From NCBI RefSeq assembly GCF_034092415.1, contig NZ_CP139304.1:1844001-1908000 (forward strand): 64,000 bases of DNA, in the 5' to 3' direction. Origin of the DNA: Prochlorococcus sp. MIT 1341. GTDB taxonomy: Bacteria; Cyanobacteriota; Cyanobacteriia; PCC-6307; Cyanobiaceae. The position numbers and the translations under genes were made by a program. How positions within the stretch are numbered: the first letter of the stretch is position 1; each line of letters opens with the position of its first letter. Positions 36,898-46,164 of the stretch are shown here, one piece after another. The notes beneath the pieces are model-generated. The model saw only the letters and a list, made by a program, of their open reading frames with translations, did no database searches and was not told the DNA's origin.

Positions 36898-38688
36898 TTA
36901 GGTTGAACTTCCATTAATTTCAGAAATAACTTCACTAACAGCATCTTTTTGACCTAAAAGTTTTGATGTTTTATTTGCTCTATCCCAAAGCTCCACATTG
37001 CCCTCTTTTGCATTTCTCCCAACAACTATTCGAAACGGAATTCCAATAAGGTCTGCATCGTTAAACTTTACTCCAGCTCGTTCTTTCCGGTCGTCGAGAA
37101 GAACGTCAATATCATTCTCCTTTAGCTTTTTATAAAGCTGCTCACCTAGGTTTGATTGGGTTGAGTCCTGAATATTTGCTACAACTATGATCACCTCAAA
37201 TGGGGCGATAGCTATTGGCCAGTAGATCCCAGCGTCATCATGATTTTGTTCTACAACTGCTTGGGCAAGCCTTGAAACACCTATTCCGTAACACCCCATC
37301 CAGAAGGGTTCAAGCGAACCATTTTCATTGGTGAAAGTTGAGCCTAGAACTTCCGAGTATTTGCGGCCTAATTGAAAAATATGCCCTACTTCAATCCCCC
37401 TCTTGGCTTGTAGTTTTTGTTTGGGGTCATGGCAGCATTTATCTCCAGGCTGGGCTTTTCGAATGTCAGACGTCTCAGGCTTGTAAGCAATGTTCTCCCA
37501 TTTTGTAAAAACTCTATGGTGATGGATTTCATTCGCTCCACATACAAACGACTTTAGTTGAGAAGCCGTGTTGTCAGATATTCTCATAAAGTTTTTAATC
37601 CAAGTTCTAGCTCCACATAAGACATCATCACTCAGATCAGGACCGATGGCACCGAAAGGGAAAGGAGATAAACCTTCTAAAGATATTTTCTCAGGAGTGA
37701 TGGGTGTTATCTCTATTACTCTCTTTTTCGATAAGTTTGTTATAACATTTGATAGCTTAACTTCGTTAAGATCCTGATCTCCACGCAGGCATATTAGAAG
37801 AGGTTGAAATTCATTTCCTTCAAGTGTTGCGATCATTACTATTACTTTGATTATTTGGCTTGGATCCATTTCAAGATTGGAAGATAATTCTTCTATACTT
37901 CCTGAAAAAGGAGTTTCAACTACCGAATATTTGCCCTCTGTTAGAGGCTTTGCTTCTAAAGGTAGTGAAATCGCTTTCTCTTCATTTGCCGAGTAAGAAT
38001 TATCTTCACTTGTTAATATTAAATCTTCTCCAGAGTCTGCAGGAACCATGAACTCTTGAGAAGCTGTTCCTCCTATTGCTCCACTGTCAGCATCTACTGG
38101 TAGTACTTCTATTCCACAACGTTTAAAGATTCTTCTATAAGCATTATCCATTTTTTCGTAGGTATCTTGAAGACTTTGTTCAGTGGCATGAAATGAATAA
38201 GCGTCTTTCATTATGAATTCTCTGCTTCTCATTAATCCAAATCGAGGGCGGATTTCATCGCGGAATTTGGTTTGTGTCTGGTAGAGCGTTGTTGGCAATT
38301 GACGGTATGAGCGAAGGATATCTCCGGCAAGACTTGTGATCACTTCCTCGTGAGTAGGGCCTAGACCTAATTTCCGGTTCTGTCTGTCTACAAGGTTGAA
38401 CATTATGCCCTCTCCTTCTGTATATCCTTGCCAACGTCCACTTTGTTCCCATAGTTCAGCTGGCTGAAGTTGTGGGAGGAGCGTTTCTAGTGCTCCAGTT
38501 GAGTCCATTTCTTCTTGAATGATTGAGATTATTTTTTTTAAAACTCGCCACATTAAGGGGAGATAGGCATAGACGCCTGCTGTTACACGTCGGATGTAGC
38601 CTCCCCGAAGCAATAACTTATGAGAACTGATTTCAGCGTCTGCTGGGACTTCCCGCAGCGTCACCAGCATTAGGCGGGAGACCCGCAT
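36898..38688 (-). CDS. proS: Prolyl-tRNA synthetase (bacterial type with editing domain)
   Basis: 596 residues, class II. Motif 1 region includes YAYLPLMWRVLKKI; motif 2 TKFRDEIRPRFGLMRSREFIMKD; motif 3 GCYGIGVSRLAQAVVEQ. The insertion between motifs 2 and 3 (about 230-400) is the YbaK-like editing domain of bacterial ProRS. Start ATG 38688 (MRVSRLMLVTLREVPADAE) is standard. First of the minus-strand group proS - psb27 - purA. Confidence 0.97.
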   Translation of the reverse strand: MRVSRLMLVTLREVPADAEISSHKLLLRGGYIRRVTAGVYAYLPLMWRVLKKIISIIQEEMDSTGALETLLPQLQPAELWEQSGRWQGYTEGEGIMFNLVDRQNRKLGLGPTHEEVITSLAGDILRSYRQLPTTLYQTQTKFRDEIRPRFGLMRSREFIMKDAYSFHATEQSLQDTYEKMDNAYRRIFKRCGIEVLPVDADSGAIGGTASQEFMVPADSGEDLILTSEDNSYSANEEKAISLPLEAKPLTEGKYSVVETPFSGSIEELSSNLEMDPSQIIKVIVMIATLEGNEFQPLLICLRGDQDLNEVKLSNVITNLSKKRVIEITPITPEKISLEGLSPFPFGAIGPDLSDDVLCGARTWIKNFMRISDNTASQLKSFVCGANEIHHHRVFTKWENIAYKPETSDIRKAQPGDKCCHDPKQKLQAKRGIEVGHIFQLGRKYSEVLGSTFTNENGSLEPFWMGCYGIGVSRLAQAVVEQNHDDAGIYWPIAIAPFEVIIVVANIQDSTQSNLGEQLYKKLKENDIDVLLDDRKERAGVKFNDADLIGIPFRIVVGRNAKEGNVELWDRANKTSKLLGQKDAVSEVISEINGSST

Positions 38689-38708
38689 AGATTAGATAGA
38701 GGTGATTT

Positions 38709-38727
38709 CTGAGGATTTTATCCTCAG
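38709..38727. promoter_or_regulatory. Perfect palindrome upstream of proS
   Basis: CTGAGGA (38709-38715) and TCCTCAG (38721-38727) flank a TTTTA centre, 20 bases upstream of the proS start and in the divergent space before the HTH gene. It could be a leader hairpin in the proS mRNA or an operator. Confidence 0.45.
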
Positions 38728-38831
38728 GTGTAAAGGATGAGTATCAAGATGTTCAAAACTCAGGATCAGCAAGTTTCAAAGGGGCCACATCTGCTAGTGT
38801 CACCACCCTGTAATGGAGATAGGCAAAGGAT

Positions 38832-39299
38832 ATGTTTTCAAGTTCAGCTGGATTGGCCCCCTCAGGTCACTTAGAGGCAAATTCTGAAGTCTCTCAAGAA
38901 ATCAATTTTGCGATGGCTCAGTCAGATTCCCTCATTGGTATAGAGGATGTTCAGAAATCTCTTAATCGTTCAAGGGCGTCAGTGTATCGCTATACGAATA
39001 CTGATCCTAGGAATCTGAACCCTCCCTTTAATCCTCGAAAATTAAATCCAGAATATAGAAGTGATCAGAAGGATCCCTTGCTCTTTCACCCTAATGAGGT
39101 GGCTCGGTTCGCAAAAGATATCTTAAGGATTAAGGAAGTCACCGTAGAGATATTGAATTCACCTTCTTCAGCTACCCAACAAGTTTTAAATTCCATTCTT
39201 GAAGAGCTTGTAGCTATAAGATCATGCTTGGAAGGTTCTAACACTATGCCTGCAAATTTTTCAACTCGTCGTGATCAAGAAGACCGTTCTGCTGCTTAG
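38832..39299 (+). CDS. Helix-turn-helix (resolvase-type) picocyanobacterial protein
   Basis: 155 residues from ATG 38832. Residues ~35-60 (IGIEDVQKSLNRSRASVYRYTN) look like a helix-turn-helix of the MerR/resolvase recognition class. A Pro/Asn-rich middle leads to HPNEVARFAKDILRI, and the C-terminus is helical (TQQVLNSILEELVAIRSCL) with a charged tail. No catalytic domain is present. A DNA-binding regulator is plausible; target unknown, though the adjacent palindrome is a candidate site. Confidence 0.7.
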   Translation: MFSSSAGLAPSGHLEANSEVSQEINFAMAQSDSLIGIEDVQKSLNRSRASVYRYTNTDPRNLNPPFNPRKLNPEYRSDQKDPLLFHPNEVARFAKDILRIKEVTVEILNSPSSATQQVLNSILEELVAIRSCLEGSNTMPANFSTRRDQEDRSAA

Positions 39300-39426
39300 G
39301 TCCAACAGAATGCAAGAAATTAACCTCAAATGCATTTTTTCTTTGTTCTCAATAAATTACTTTTGAAGCCAACTTTTAAAGAACTCACAGTTAATCAATT
39401 GCTGGGCTTTCTCTAAGCTCTATTTA

Positions 39427-39708
39427 ATGGAACCTGAATCAGCATCAAGGAGTAGCCAAAGTCACACTTCCCCGACTATTGAAACCGGGAATATGGAGAT
39501 GCAAGAAGACTTTTTATCTTTCAATAGTCCTTCAATTGTATTTCTTGGCTTCATAATTGCTATTGCAACTATTGCAGTGCCTCTTTATGCAGTAATTAGC
39601 ATACGGCCACATGCAGGTTCAAGTTCTACAACCACTGTTATAGAAAACAATGGATCTAAGCTGCCTCTCCCCATCACCGTCCTCAGGTTTGGTCAACCTG
39701 GTAGTTGA
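39427..39708 (+). CDS. Single-pass membrane hypothetical protein overlapping a pyrophosphatase-like gene
   Basis: 93 residues. A Ser/Thr/Glu-rich N-terminus precedes one membrane segment (about 36-58, [21 protein letters not shown]), followed by a short Ser/Thr-rich tail. The last 59 bases overlap the next gene in another frame. Position conserved next to a pyrophosphatase in picocyanobacteria as far as I recall. Function unknown. Confidence 0.65.
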   Translation: MEPESASRSSQSHTSPTIETGNMEMQEDFLSFNSPSIVFLGFIIAIATIAVPLYAVISIRPHAGSSSTTTVIENNGSKLPLPITVLRFGQPGS

Positions 39709-40168
39709 GATTCCTGCTGGGAGCCGCAATAAATATGAATATTCGGCTGAGGCTGGTGTTATGGCGCTAGATCGTGTACTTCATTCCTCAGTGAGATATC
39801 CCTTTGATTATGGGTTCATACCTAACACCCTTGCAGAAGATGGAGCGCCTCTAGATGCAATGGTAATTATGGAAGAACCTACCTTCGCAGGTTGTCTTAT
39901 TAAAGCAAGACCTATAGGTGTTCTAGATATGCATGATTCGGGCGCTTATGATGGAAAGTTGTTATGTGTACCTGTTGCAGATCCAAGGCAACAATCTATT
40001 AGTAGCATTCGTCAAATTGCTCCTAATCAGCTGGAAGAAGTCGCTGAATTCTTTCGAACTTATAAAAGTCTTGAAGGAAGAGTAGTTGTCATAGGAGGAT
40101 GGAGAGATTCAGATGCAGTAGCACCTCTGCTTTCAGAATGTATAAAAGCGACGCTTACAAAATATTGA
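39650..40168 (+). CDS. Family I pyrophosphatase paralogue with an altered catalytic aspartate
   Basis: 172 residues with the family I fold: [14 protein letters not shown] (Glu, Lys, Glu), ALDRVL (Arg), YPFDYG (Tyr), DSGAYDGK (two Asp and Lys), and RTYKSL (Tyr-Lys). The signature DGDPLD reads DGAPLD here, so the middle aspartate, the general base (Asp67 in E. coli), is alanine; the other two remain. The start at 39650 (MDLSCLSP) overlaps the upstream membrane protein gene; a start nearer NLVVEIPAG is possible. May be weakly active or regulatory; the intact ppa is at 23699. Confidence 0.85.
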   Translation: MDLSCLSPSPSSGLVNLVVEIPAGSRNKYEYSAEAGVMALDRVLHSSVRYPFDYGFIPNTLAEDGAPLDAMVIMEEPTFAGCLIKARPIGVLDMHDSGAYDGKLLCVPVADPRQQSISSIRQIAPNQLEEVAEFFRTYKSLEGRVVVIGGWRDSDAVAPLLSECIKATLTKY

Positions 40169-40223
40169 TTTTCATTCGAGTCAATTTCGCCTAAGTTTTT
40201 ATTTTTGTTCTTCTATTTGAAAA

Positions 40224-40589
40224 ATGACTATTCCAGCAGTAAGGATTTTCAGCTATTCAAGATGCTCTACTTGCAGGAAAGCATTGGATTGGCTTAATTC
40301 TAATTCAATCTCTTATGAGTTGTTCGACATTATTGAAAACCCTCCAAGCAAGGATTTATTGCTTAAGGCATGGGCACAACTTGGGGAAAGAAAGTTTTTG
40401 TTCAATACCAGTGGAGTGAGTTATAGATCTATTGGAGCTGTGAAAATTAAGGCTATGAGTGATGAGAAGGCTTTAGAGGCTCTTGTTAGTGATGGGAAGT
40501 TGATTAAACGACCTTTTTTGGTTAGCTCTGACAATAAAATCTTGGTAGGCTTTAAGCCTCAAATCTGGGCCGATTTTCTTTTAAGCTAA
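40224..40589 (+). CDS. ArsC/Spx-family reductase-like protein
   Basis: 121-residue thioredoxin-fold protein. The N-terminal CSTCRKAL (residues ~13-20) provides the active-site cysteine pair of Spx/MgsR-type members; KLIKRPFLV is the conserved ArsC segment, with Arg for anion binding. Arsenate reduction is possible but members of this subgroup also act as redox regulators. It follows the pyrophosphatase-like gene by 55 bases. Confidence 0.87.
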   Translation: MTIPAVRIFSYSRCSTCRKALDWLNSNSISYELFDIIENPPSKDLLLKAWAQLGERKFLFNTSGVSYRSIGAVKIKAMSDEKALEALVSDGKLIKRPFLVSSDNKILVGFKPQIWADFLLS

Positions 40590-40853
40590 AGATAGATATG
40601 ATCGCAAGATATCAAAATAAATTGTGATATTGAGCCTTGACTCTAGCCACTTGTGGGAGAAATTTAGAAGTTTATCTGATGCTCTCCAAGTAAGATATTT
40701 ATAATAGATAGATGATTCTTTTGCTATGATAAAAAGAGATTACTCGTTGACTAGATAATGGTTTTATCAAAGTTCTTTTTTAAAATCCTTTAGGCTTTGA
40801 CATTTGCACCAATTATAGCTAATTAGTTGTTATGCAAAGTACGGTAAATCTAA

Positions 40854-41558
40854 GTGCATAAGAAAGATTTCTCCAGAGATCGCAAGGTTTCTAAAGCTGA
40901 AAGTATTTCTGGTTTTCAATCTTTTTGGGATTTTTGGGCTCCAATTATATTTACGTTGGCAATTTATATAGGTATTCGTAATTACATTGGCGAAGCTAGG
41001 TATATTCCTTCTGGATCAATGCTTCCAGGGCTGAAGGTTCAAGACCGTTTGTTTATTGAAAAAATCACTTTAAGAGGAAGAGCCCCAAGCCGAGGGGAAA
41101 TCGTTGTTTTTAATTCTCCTTACTCTTTTGACCCTGTTTTAAGTGCCTCTAGAGCCTTTTCTCCATTAAAGTGTGCCCTCTTGAATTTCCCTTTATTAAC
41201 GCTTGTTCCTGGACTTTCTGACGCTTCCTGTGATGCATATATAAAGAGGGTTGTTGCGGTCGCAGGGGATCAGGTTTTTGTTAATTACAAGGGGGAAGTG
41301 ATTATTGATGGGAAGAGAGAGTCTGAACCTTATGTCAGTAGGTATTGTTCAGCAAATAGCTACTCTATGAATGGATGCAGGCCTTTGCTAGGAAAGGTTC
41401 CAGAAGGACATGTCTTGGTTCTCGGAGATAATAGAGGTAACAGTTGGGACGGTCGCTTTTGGCCAGGCGGAAATTTTCTTCCAGTTGATCAGATTATTGG
41501 AAGAGCTGTGTGGAGATTTTGGCCACTTAGTCGCTTGGGTCCACTTCACGGTTTTTAA
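40854..41558 (+). CDS. lepB: Signal peptidase I
   Basis: Cleaves signal peptides of exported and thylakoid-lumenal proteins. 234 residues from GTG 40854. One membrane anchor lies at ~28-44, followed by the catalytic serine in YIPSGSMLPG and the catalytic lysine in YIKRVVAVAGD; GDNRGNSWDGR is box E. A ~40-residue insertion between the Ser and Lys boxes (SPLKCALLNFPLLTLVPGL region) is partly hydrophobic. The last 32 bases overlap the convergent dihydroorotase-like gene. Confidence 0.95.
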   Translation: MHKKDFSRDRKVSKAESISGFQSFWDFWAPIIFTLAIYIGIRNYIGEARYIPSGSMLPGLKVQDRLFIEKITLRGRAPSRGEIVVFNSPYSFDPVLSASRAFSPLKCALLNFPLLTLVPGLSDASCDAYIKRVVAVAGDQVFVNYKGEVIIDGKRESEPYVSRYCSANSYSMNGCRPLLGKVPEGHVLVLGDNRGNSWDGRFWPGGNFLPVDQIIGRAVWRFWPLSRLGPLHGF

Positions 41559-42807
41559 GTCCGCAATCAATTACTTTTCCCTTCAATTCGCAGCCTTCCA
41601 TTGGTTGATTCGCTGCTTTCGGTACATTTTGAGAATTTCTCGTTTGTGTCCAACAATGATCAGGATCAAAGAGGAGCCACCGTCTACTACCAGGAGAAAT
41701 TTTTTCTTGGCGTGTTTTTAGTAGCCTAGATGGCCCAAAACTTAAAGAATTCCATAGTTGATCCACAGACCATTTTTCTTTAACAATTAGCTCTTGCCAA
41801 AGTAATGGGAGTACAAGGTGATGGCCTGCAAGACCAGGAATACGCTTGTCAGGTGATAATTGAATTTCCTCATCGTCAAGAGGAACGGAATGTACCGCTA
41901 TTGCGGTAATAATTCCCTCTTTAAGAGCGTTAATTAGAGATCTTCTGTCTTGTTCCCCTCCAAGAGAAGGAGTCACTCGCCAACCGAGGCTTGTGAGGTT
42001 GAGAGTTGTTCTGTCAGCAACAATATGCCACCAAGACACACTTGACATTGGTGGATTTTTAGAGCTTTTGAGCATTTCTACACCTTTTAAGGTGGAAATA
42101 TTCATCAGTCTTAGCGACTTGTCTTTGTTGAGATGATTTAGTTCTATTAGCTCTGCAAGGGGAAGCGTTTCGCTTGTGATCGGGTCTGGAGGCCAACCGG
42201 CTCGAAGGGTCTCTACTCCTTCTCTGACAAGTCCTTCTCCTTGCAATTTTTTGTCCCTTGGTGCAACCAAAAAAGGTGCTGTTCCCATTTCTCCTAGTAA
42301 TAAGCCACGTTGTAGTAGCTCTAGGGGAGGGATAGAGTCATCTTCTGCTAAGCCAATCGCGCCATGTTGCAGTAAATCAGCATGGGAGGATAAAACATCA
42401 CCTTTCCCATTAAGGCTGAAACTTCCCCAAAGATGGATGATTACATCGTTTTGGTGATTGACGAGACCTTGTAAACGTTCAGGACGGTCTCTCCATGAAG
42501 AACTCCTTGGCAGTAAGGCTAATTGTCCATAGCCACATGTTGCTGCTGCTTTGCACAGGCTTGAAAGGCTTTCACTTTTTCCAGAAACCGGTTCTTCTAA
42601 AATTGAATGAGGGTCAACAAGGCAGGGGGCTAATAGTAAGTTTGAGGATGAAGGAGTTGGTAGAATGTTGAGCTTTTTTGCTTCGGCAAGTGCTTTTTTG
42701 CCGAATGCAAAAATCAAACCTTCTTTTATTAAAACAGAGTCTTTTTTAACAGGACTATTAGGGCCATGGAGAATTTGAATATCCTTTAAGAGTGTTGATT
42801 GCGACAC
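41527..42807 (-). CDS. Catalytically decayed dihydroorotase-like protein
   Basis: 427 residues from GTG 42807 (4 bases after the upstream stop); a TTG at 42840 is alternative. The overall plan follows PyrC/amidohydrolase proteins, but metal ligands are lost: the HxH of DLHVHLREP is DPHSILEEP, and the DHAPH motif near the C-terminus reads VHSVPL. Catalysis as dihydroorotase is therefore unlikely; similar inactive homologues stabilise aspartate transcarbamoylase in other bacteria. Downstream of the phosphatase gene in one operon. Confidence 0.85.
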   Translation of the reverse strand: MSQSTLLKDIQILHGPNSPVKKDSVLIKEGLIFAFGKKALAEAKKLNILPTPSSSNLLLAPCLVDPHSILEEPVSGKSESLSSLCKAAATCGYGQLALLPRSSSWRDRPERLQGLVNHQNDVIIHLWGSFSLNGKGDVLSSHADLLQHGAIGLAEDDSIPPLELLQRGLLLGEMGTAPFLVAPRDKKLQGEGLVREGVETLRAGWPPDPITSETLPLAELIELNHLNKDKSLRLMNISTLKGVEMLKSSKNPPMSSVSWWHIVADRTTLNLTSLGWRVTPSLGGEQDRRSLINALKEGIITAIAVHSVPLDDEEIQLSPDKRIPGLAGHHLVLPLLWQELIVKEKWSVDQLWNSLSFGPSRLLKTRQEKISPGSRRWLLFDPDHCWTQTRNSQNVPKAANQPMEGCELKGKVIDCGLKNREVDPSD

Positions 42808-42811
42808 AACC

Positions 42812-44137
42812 TTATAGTGCTCCTGCAGCTGTTTTATCAAGAATCCCTCCTAAATGTGATGTTAGGTTCATGCATGTCACAACCATAGGTTGGTTTGAGT
42901 CTTTTGGAATGTCTAGAACTGTTACCCCTCCGTTTCCTTGCTTTACCATCCAAATGTTCGATGCATTTAGACCTAGAGCATGACAAATAATCGTTTTATT
43001 TACCGCATCATGTGCAACTACGAGAGCGGTCTCTCCTTGGGAGAGGCCTCTTGAAATCTTTCTCAAGCATTTCACAGACCGTTCCCACACTTGATGAATG
43101 CTTTCTCCTTCAGGCATTACAACTTTCTCTGGAGACTTTTTCCATTGTGCTAAAAGTTCAGGCCATTCCATTGCAATTTCTGCCTCAAGCTTCCCTTCCC
43201 ACAAGCCATGGTTGATTTCTTTGAGCTCATTTTCTAGCGTTAATTTAAGATTTTTATGTGACTTAAGAATCTCTTTTGCAGTTTGTGTTGGCCTAGTCAT
43301 CGAGCTGCTATATGCCTTGTGTAGTTTTATTTTGTTAAGGAATAGACCAGCATCAAAGGCTTGCTTAAAACCGTTTTCGTTAAGTGGGATATCAATCTGC
43401 CCTTGAAAACGACCTTGTTGATTCCAGTTTGTTTCACCATGCCTTACTAGAATTAACCTTGAATGACTTTTGCTAGGTGGAATCGGGGGATTTAAATGAA
43501 CAGTATTATTAAGGCATTCGATCTGTGAATGAAAAGTATTTTTTTGGTACGAAAGTATATTCAATACTGATACAGATGCGTTGTCTAACTTCAATCGCCT
43601 GAAGTCTTTGGAAGGATTTCCAATTAAGTTGAGAATTAGGCATCTAAGAATCGCATTGTGAGCTACAACTAATATTGTTTCTTTCCCTTCTATTGAATGT
43701 TGCTTTATAAGCTTCTTTAGAAAACAATTTGCTTGTTTCATAAGCTCTTGGAGAGGTTTGAAGTGATCACTTTGACCTCGCGTAAGGACAAGATCTTGTG
43801 GTTGTGTTTTCCAGACCTTGAAATCATTTGGAAATGTATTCTGAACTTCTTCCCCGGTAAGTCCACTCCAAGGGCTGAGGTCTATTTCAAGTAAGTCATT
43901 GTCGAAAATAGGATTTTTGGAGCTCCCTTTTGCTTGAATTAATTCCTTCGCGGTTTGGGCAGCTCTCCTTAAAGGAGAGCTGTAGAAAGCCTCTATTTCC
44001 ATGTCGGTCAACGCTTTGCCTGTTTTTTGTGCCTGAACGACCCCTTCTTGAGTAAGTATTGAGAGGTCATCACGACCTTGGATACGCCCTTGAGAGTTGA
44101 AGCTACTTAAACCATGGCGAACAAGGAGGAGACGCAT
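42812..44137 (-). CDS. Tandem histidine-phosphatase (phosphoglycerate mutase-like) protein
   Basis: 441 residues comprising two complete histidine-phosphatase modules. Module 1: LLLVRHGLSSFN (residues ~3-14), acidic LLEIDLSPWSG, VVAHNAILR near 160. Module 2: LILVRHGETNWN near 230, LKEINHGLWEG, VVAHDAV near 385. Both keep the RHG phosphorylated histidine, the acidic residue and the second His. Cyanobacterial relatives include phosphoserine phosphatase PspA; mutase activity is less likely. Followed by a decayed dihydroorotase gene. Confidence 0.88.
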   Translation of the reverse strand: MRLLLVRHGLSSFNSQGRIQGRDDLSILTQEGVVQAQKTGKALTDMEIEAFYSSPLRRAAQTAKELIQAKGSSKNPIFDNDLLEIDLSPWSGLTGEEVQNTFPNDFKVWKTQPQDLVLTRGQSDHFKPLQELMKQANCFLKKLIKQHSIEGKETILVVAHNAILRCLILNLIGNPSKDFRRLKLDNASVSVLNILSYQKNTFHSQIECLNNTVHLNPPIPPSKSHSRLILVRHGETNWNQQGRFQGQIDIPLNENGFKQAFDAGLFLNKIKLHKAYSSSMTRPTQTAKEILKSHKNLKLTLENELKEINHGLWEGKLEAEIAMEWPELLAQWKKSPEKVVMPEGESIHQVWERSVKCLRKISRGLSQGETALVVAHDAVNKTIICHALGLNASNIWMVKQGNGGVTVLDIPKDSNQPMVVTCMNLTSHLGGILDKTAAGAL

Positions 44138-44250
44138 GGCAAAAGAGAGATATGGTTGGTTTTGCCATCGTATGGGGCAGCCTGTCTCTTTAACATTTTT
44201 AGAGAGTAAACATCTGCTCTTGGTTAGGTTGGAAACTCACGAAACCCTTT

Positions 44251-45606
44251 ATGCGAACAGCTAACCCCACTTGGAAAATTGCCTTGGCAATTATCTCAAT
44301 AATTATTTCCTTAGCTGTTTGGAAACAGGGATTGGAACAAAGCTTTAATCGCCCATCAGTTGCCCCAGCGCTTTCTCTTAGCCAGCAAGAGATGGCTCTT
44401 TTAGCAAAACCGGCTGTTCCCCGTTCATTCCAGTCACTTCTCATAGGGACGCAACCTGAGACTGCTCTTCGCGAGAGCTTAATGGAGATTCCGTTAGATC
44501 AGATGGAAGACCACCAAAGGTTGCTCTTGGCGGCATTGGAAAATTCGAATGAGAGGAAAAAATTATTGTTGGACTTCTCGTTAGAAGAGGCATCTTTAGA
44601 GCCAGTTAAGAAAGTCTTAATAGAAGGTCGTAACTTGAAGGACAATTTTGAAGACGCTTTTGGAGAAGAGCTTGTATATACCAATCCACTCTTAATACAA
44701 GCATCTTGTTTTTCTATAGGCGGGAATGAATCGAATTGTATTGATCAACAGATTGCAAAAAGGATGGCTTTGAGATTGGGCTTTAGTCAGGGTCTCCCTT
44801 TGATAGCTCTCTTCATTGGGAGTGGATTGTTATTACGTCAAATCTGGATTTTGTTCAGAGGCCTGACACTTCCATGGCCTGCTGTGATTCCGATTCCCCT
44901 TTCCTCGATGGATATGGTGCTTTTGGTTGCGGGGGGGTTTGTTGTTTTAGGAGAAGTTGTTTCACCAACGCTTGTCCTTCCGATTACTTCTGCCATGACA
45001 AGTCAATTGGCAAGTCCTTTTAATGAATCAGTAAAGGTTTTAGTTGGATATTGTTCAATGACGGTGGCACCTCTGGTTATTCTTAGTCGCCAATTGAAGA
45101 GCCTTGAAGCATCTCTTCGTCCTGAGAATGGATGGTTGCAATGGCGATTAAGCCCATGGAACACTGCTATTTCACGGGCGATTGTTGCGTGGCTAATGGT
45201 TTTGCCTCCGGTTCTTATAACAGGTTGGTTGGTGAGCTTTACCTTTGGAGATCAGGGAGGCAGCAATCCTTTACTAGAGCTTGTGTTGAGCAGTCGAGAT
45301 CCGGTTGCTCTTGGCTTGCTAGTCGTCACGACTGTTGTTCTGGCGCCATTGTTCGAAGAATTGGTCTTCCGAGGTGTTCTTTTGCCTGTGTTAGTTAAGG
45401 AGATAGGTAGATCTTGGGCTCTCGTGATGAGCGCCATTGTTTTTGCTATGGCTCATTTAAGTGTTAGTGAGTTTCCACCATTACTTGTGTTAGGAGTGGG
45501 TCTTGCTTTGCTGAGACTCAGCACAGGAAGACTTTTACCGTGTGTTCTTATGCACGCATTGTGGAATGGAATGACTTTTTTCAATCTTGTTTTATTAGCT
45601 GGATAG
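44251..45606 (+). CDS. CPBP-family intramembrane glutamic protease
   Basis: 451 residues. An N-terminal membrane anchor and ~150-residue extracytoplasmic region precede a polytopic CPBP/Rce1 domain; the catalytic motif is FEELVFRGVLLPV (EE-x3-R) near residue 370, with further motif histidines in MAHLSVSE and LMHALWNG. Such proteins cleave or modify membrane substrates or protect against peptides. Divergent from the phosphatase gene. Confidence 0.88.
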   Translation: MRTANPTWKIALAIISIIISLAVWKQGLEQSFNRPSVAPALSLSQQEMALLAKPAVPRSFQSLLIGTQPETALRESLMEIPLDQMEDHQRLLLAALENSNERKKLLLDFSLEEASLEPVKKVLIEGRNLKDNFEDAFGEELVYTNPLLIQASCFSIGGNESNCIDQQIAKRMALRLGFSQGLPLIALFIGSGLLLRQIWILFRGLTLPWPAVIPIPLSSMDMVLLVAGGFVVLGEVVSPTLVLPITSAMTSQLASPFNESVKVLVGYCSMTVAPLVILSRQLKSLEASLRPENGWLQWRLSPWNTAISRAIVAWLMVLPPVLITGWLVSFTFGDQGGSNPLLELVLSSRDPVALGLLVVTTVVLAPLFEELVFRGVLLPVLVKEIGRSWALVMSAIVFAMAHLSVSEFPPLLVLGVGLALLRLSTGRLLPCVLMHALWNGMTFFNLVLLAG

Positions 45607-45693
45607 TTGAAAGCATATTGAGTTTTCTAATCTATTGACCTTGCAGAGCCTATTAGATGATGGTTCACTTGAAAGTATTAGGCATTCTTTCTG

Positions 45694-46164
45694 GTGGTTG
45701 CAGTTAAACAACCGCGCTCTATATCGCTAAAAGAGGAGACGTTCAGGCCACAAACTACGCGGTCTCTTGAGTTGTTACAGGGTGCTTTATCAACTAGGAA
45801 AATTGCTCGTCATTCTCCCAGAGTGGCAGGTTTTCATAGGATTGTTGATGGTGCATTGTTGGGAACTTGTTTGGCTTTAACCTTTATCTCTGCGTTAACT
45901 CTTCATTGGCAATATCGGTGGACTATTGACTTTACAAGGCTAGAAAATACTCGCAAACTGGCTCATAGATTCACTGAGTCTACGGCCATGCTGGAACAAC
46001 ACCTGTTAAAGCGTGGCAGGTTGCCTGGACTAATGGTTTCAACCAAGGCGTCGGACCTTCTTTATCTAGATCAACCATCTGGCTCTATAGGGGGTTTTGA
46101 TGCAAAGGGCTCCTTTGTTGTTTTAAATAAGGTCTTTGCAAACCATATAATTCATGGCTACTGA
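45694..46164 (+). CDS. FtsL-like bitopic protein upstream of ftsI
   Basis: 156 residues from GTG 45694. A ~50-residue basic cytoplasmic segment is followed by one membrane helix (about 51-72, ending ISALTLHW) and a short helical extracytoplasmic stretch (RLENTRKLAHRFTESTAMLEQHL) then a small tail. The stop overlaps the ftsI ATG (TGATG), implying coupled translation. FtsL normally occupies this position and has this topology but is not identified in most cyanobacteria; assignment is by position and shape only. Confidence 0.7.
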   Translation: MVAVKQPRSISLKEETFRPQTTRSLELLQGALSTRKIARHSPRVAGFHRIVDGALLGTCLALTFISALTLHWQYRWTIDFTRLENTRKLAHRFTESTAMLEQHLLKRGRLPGLMVSTKASDLLYLDQPSGSIGGFDAKGSFVVLNKVFANHIIHGY

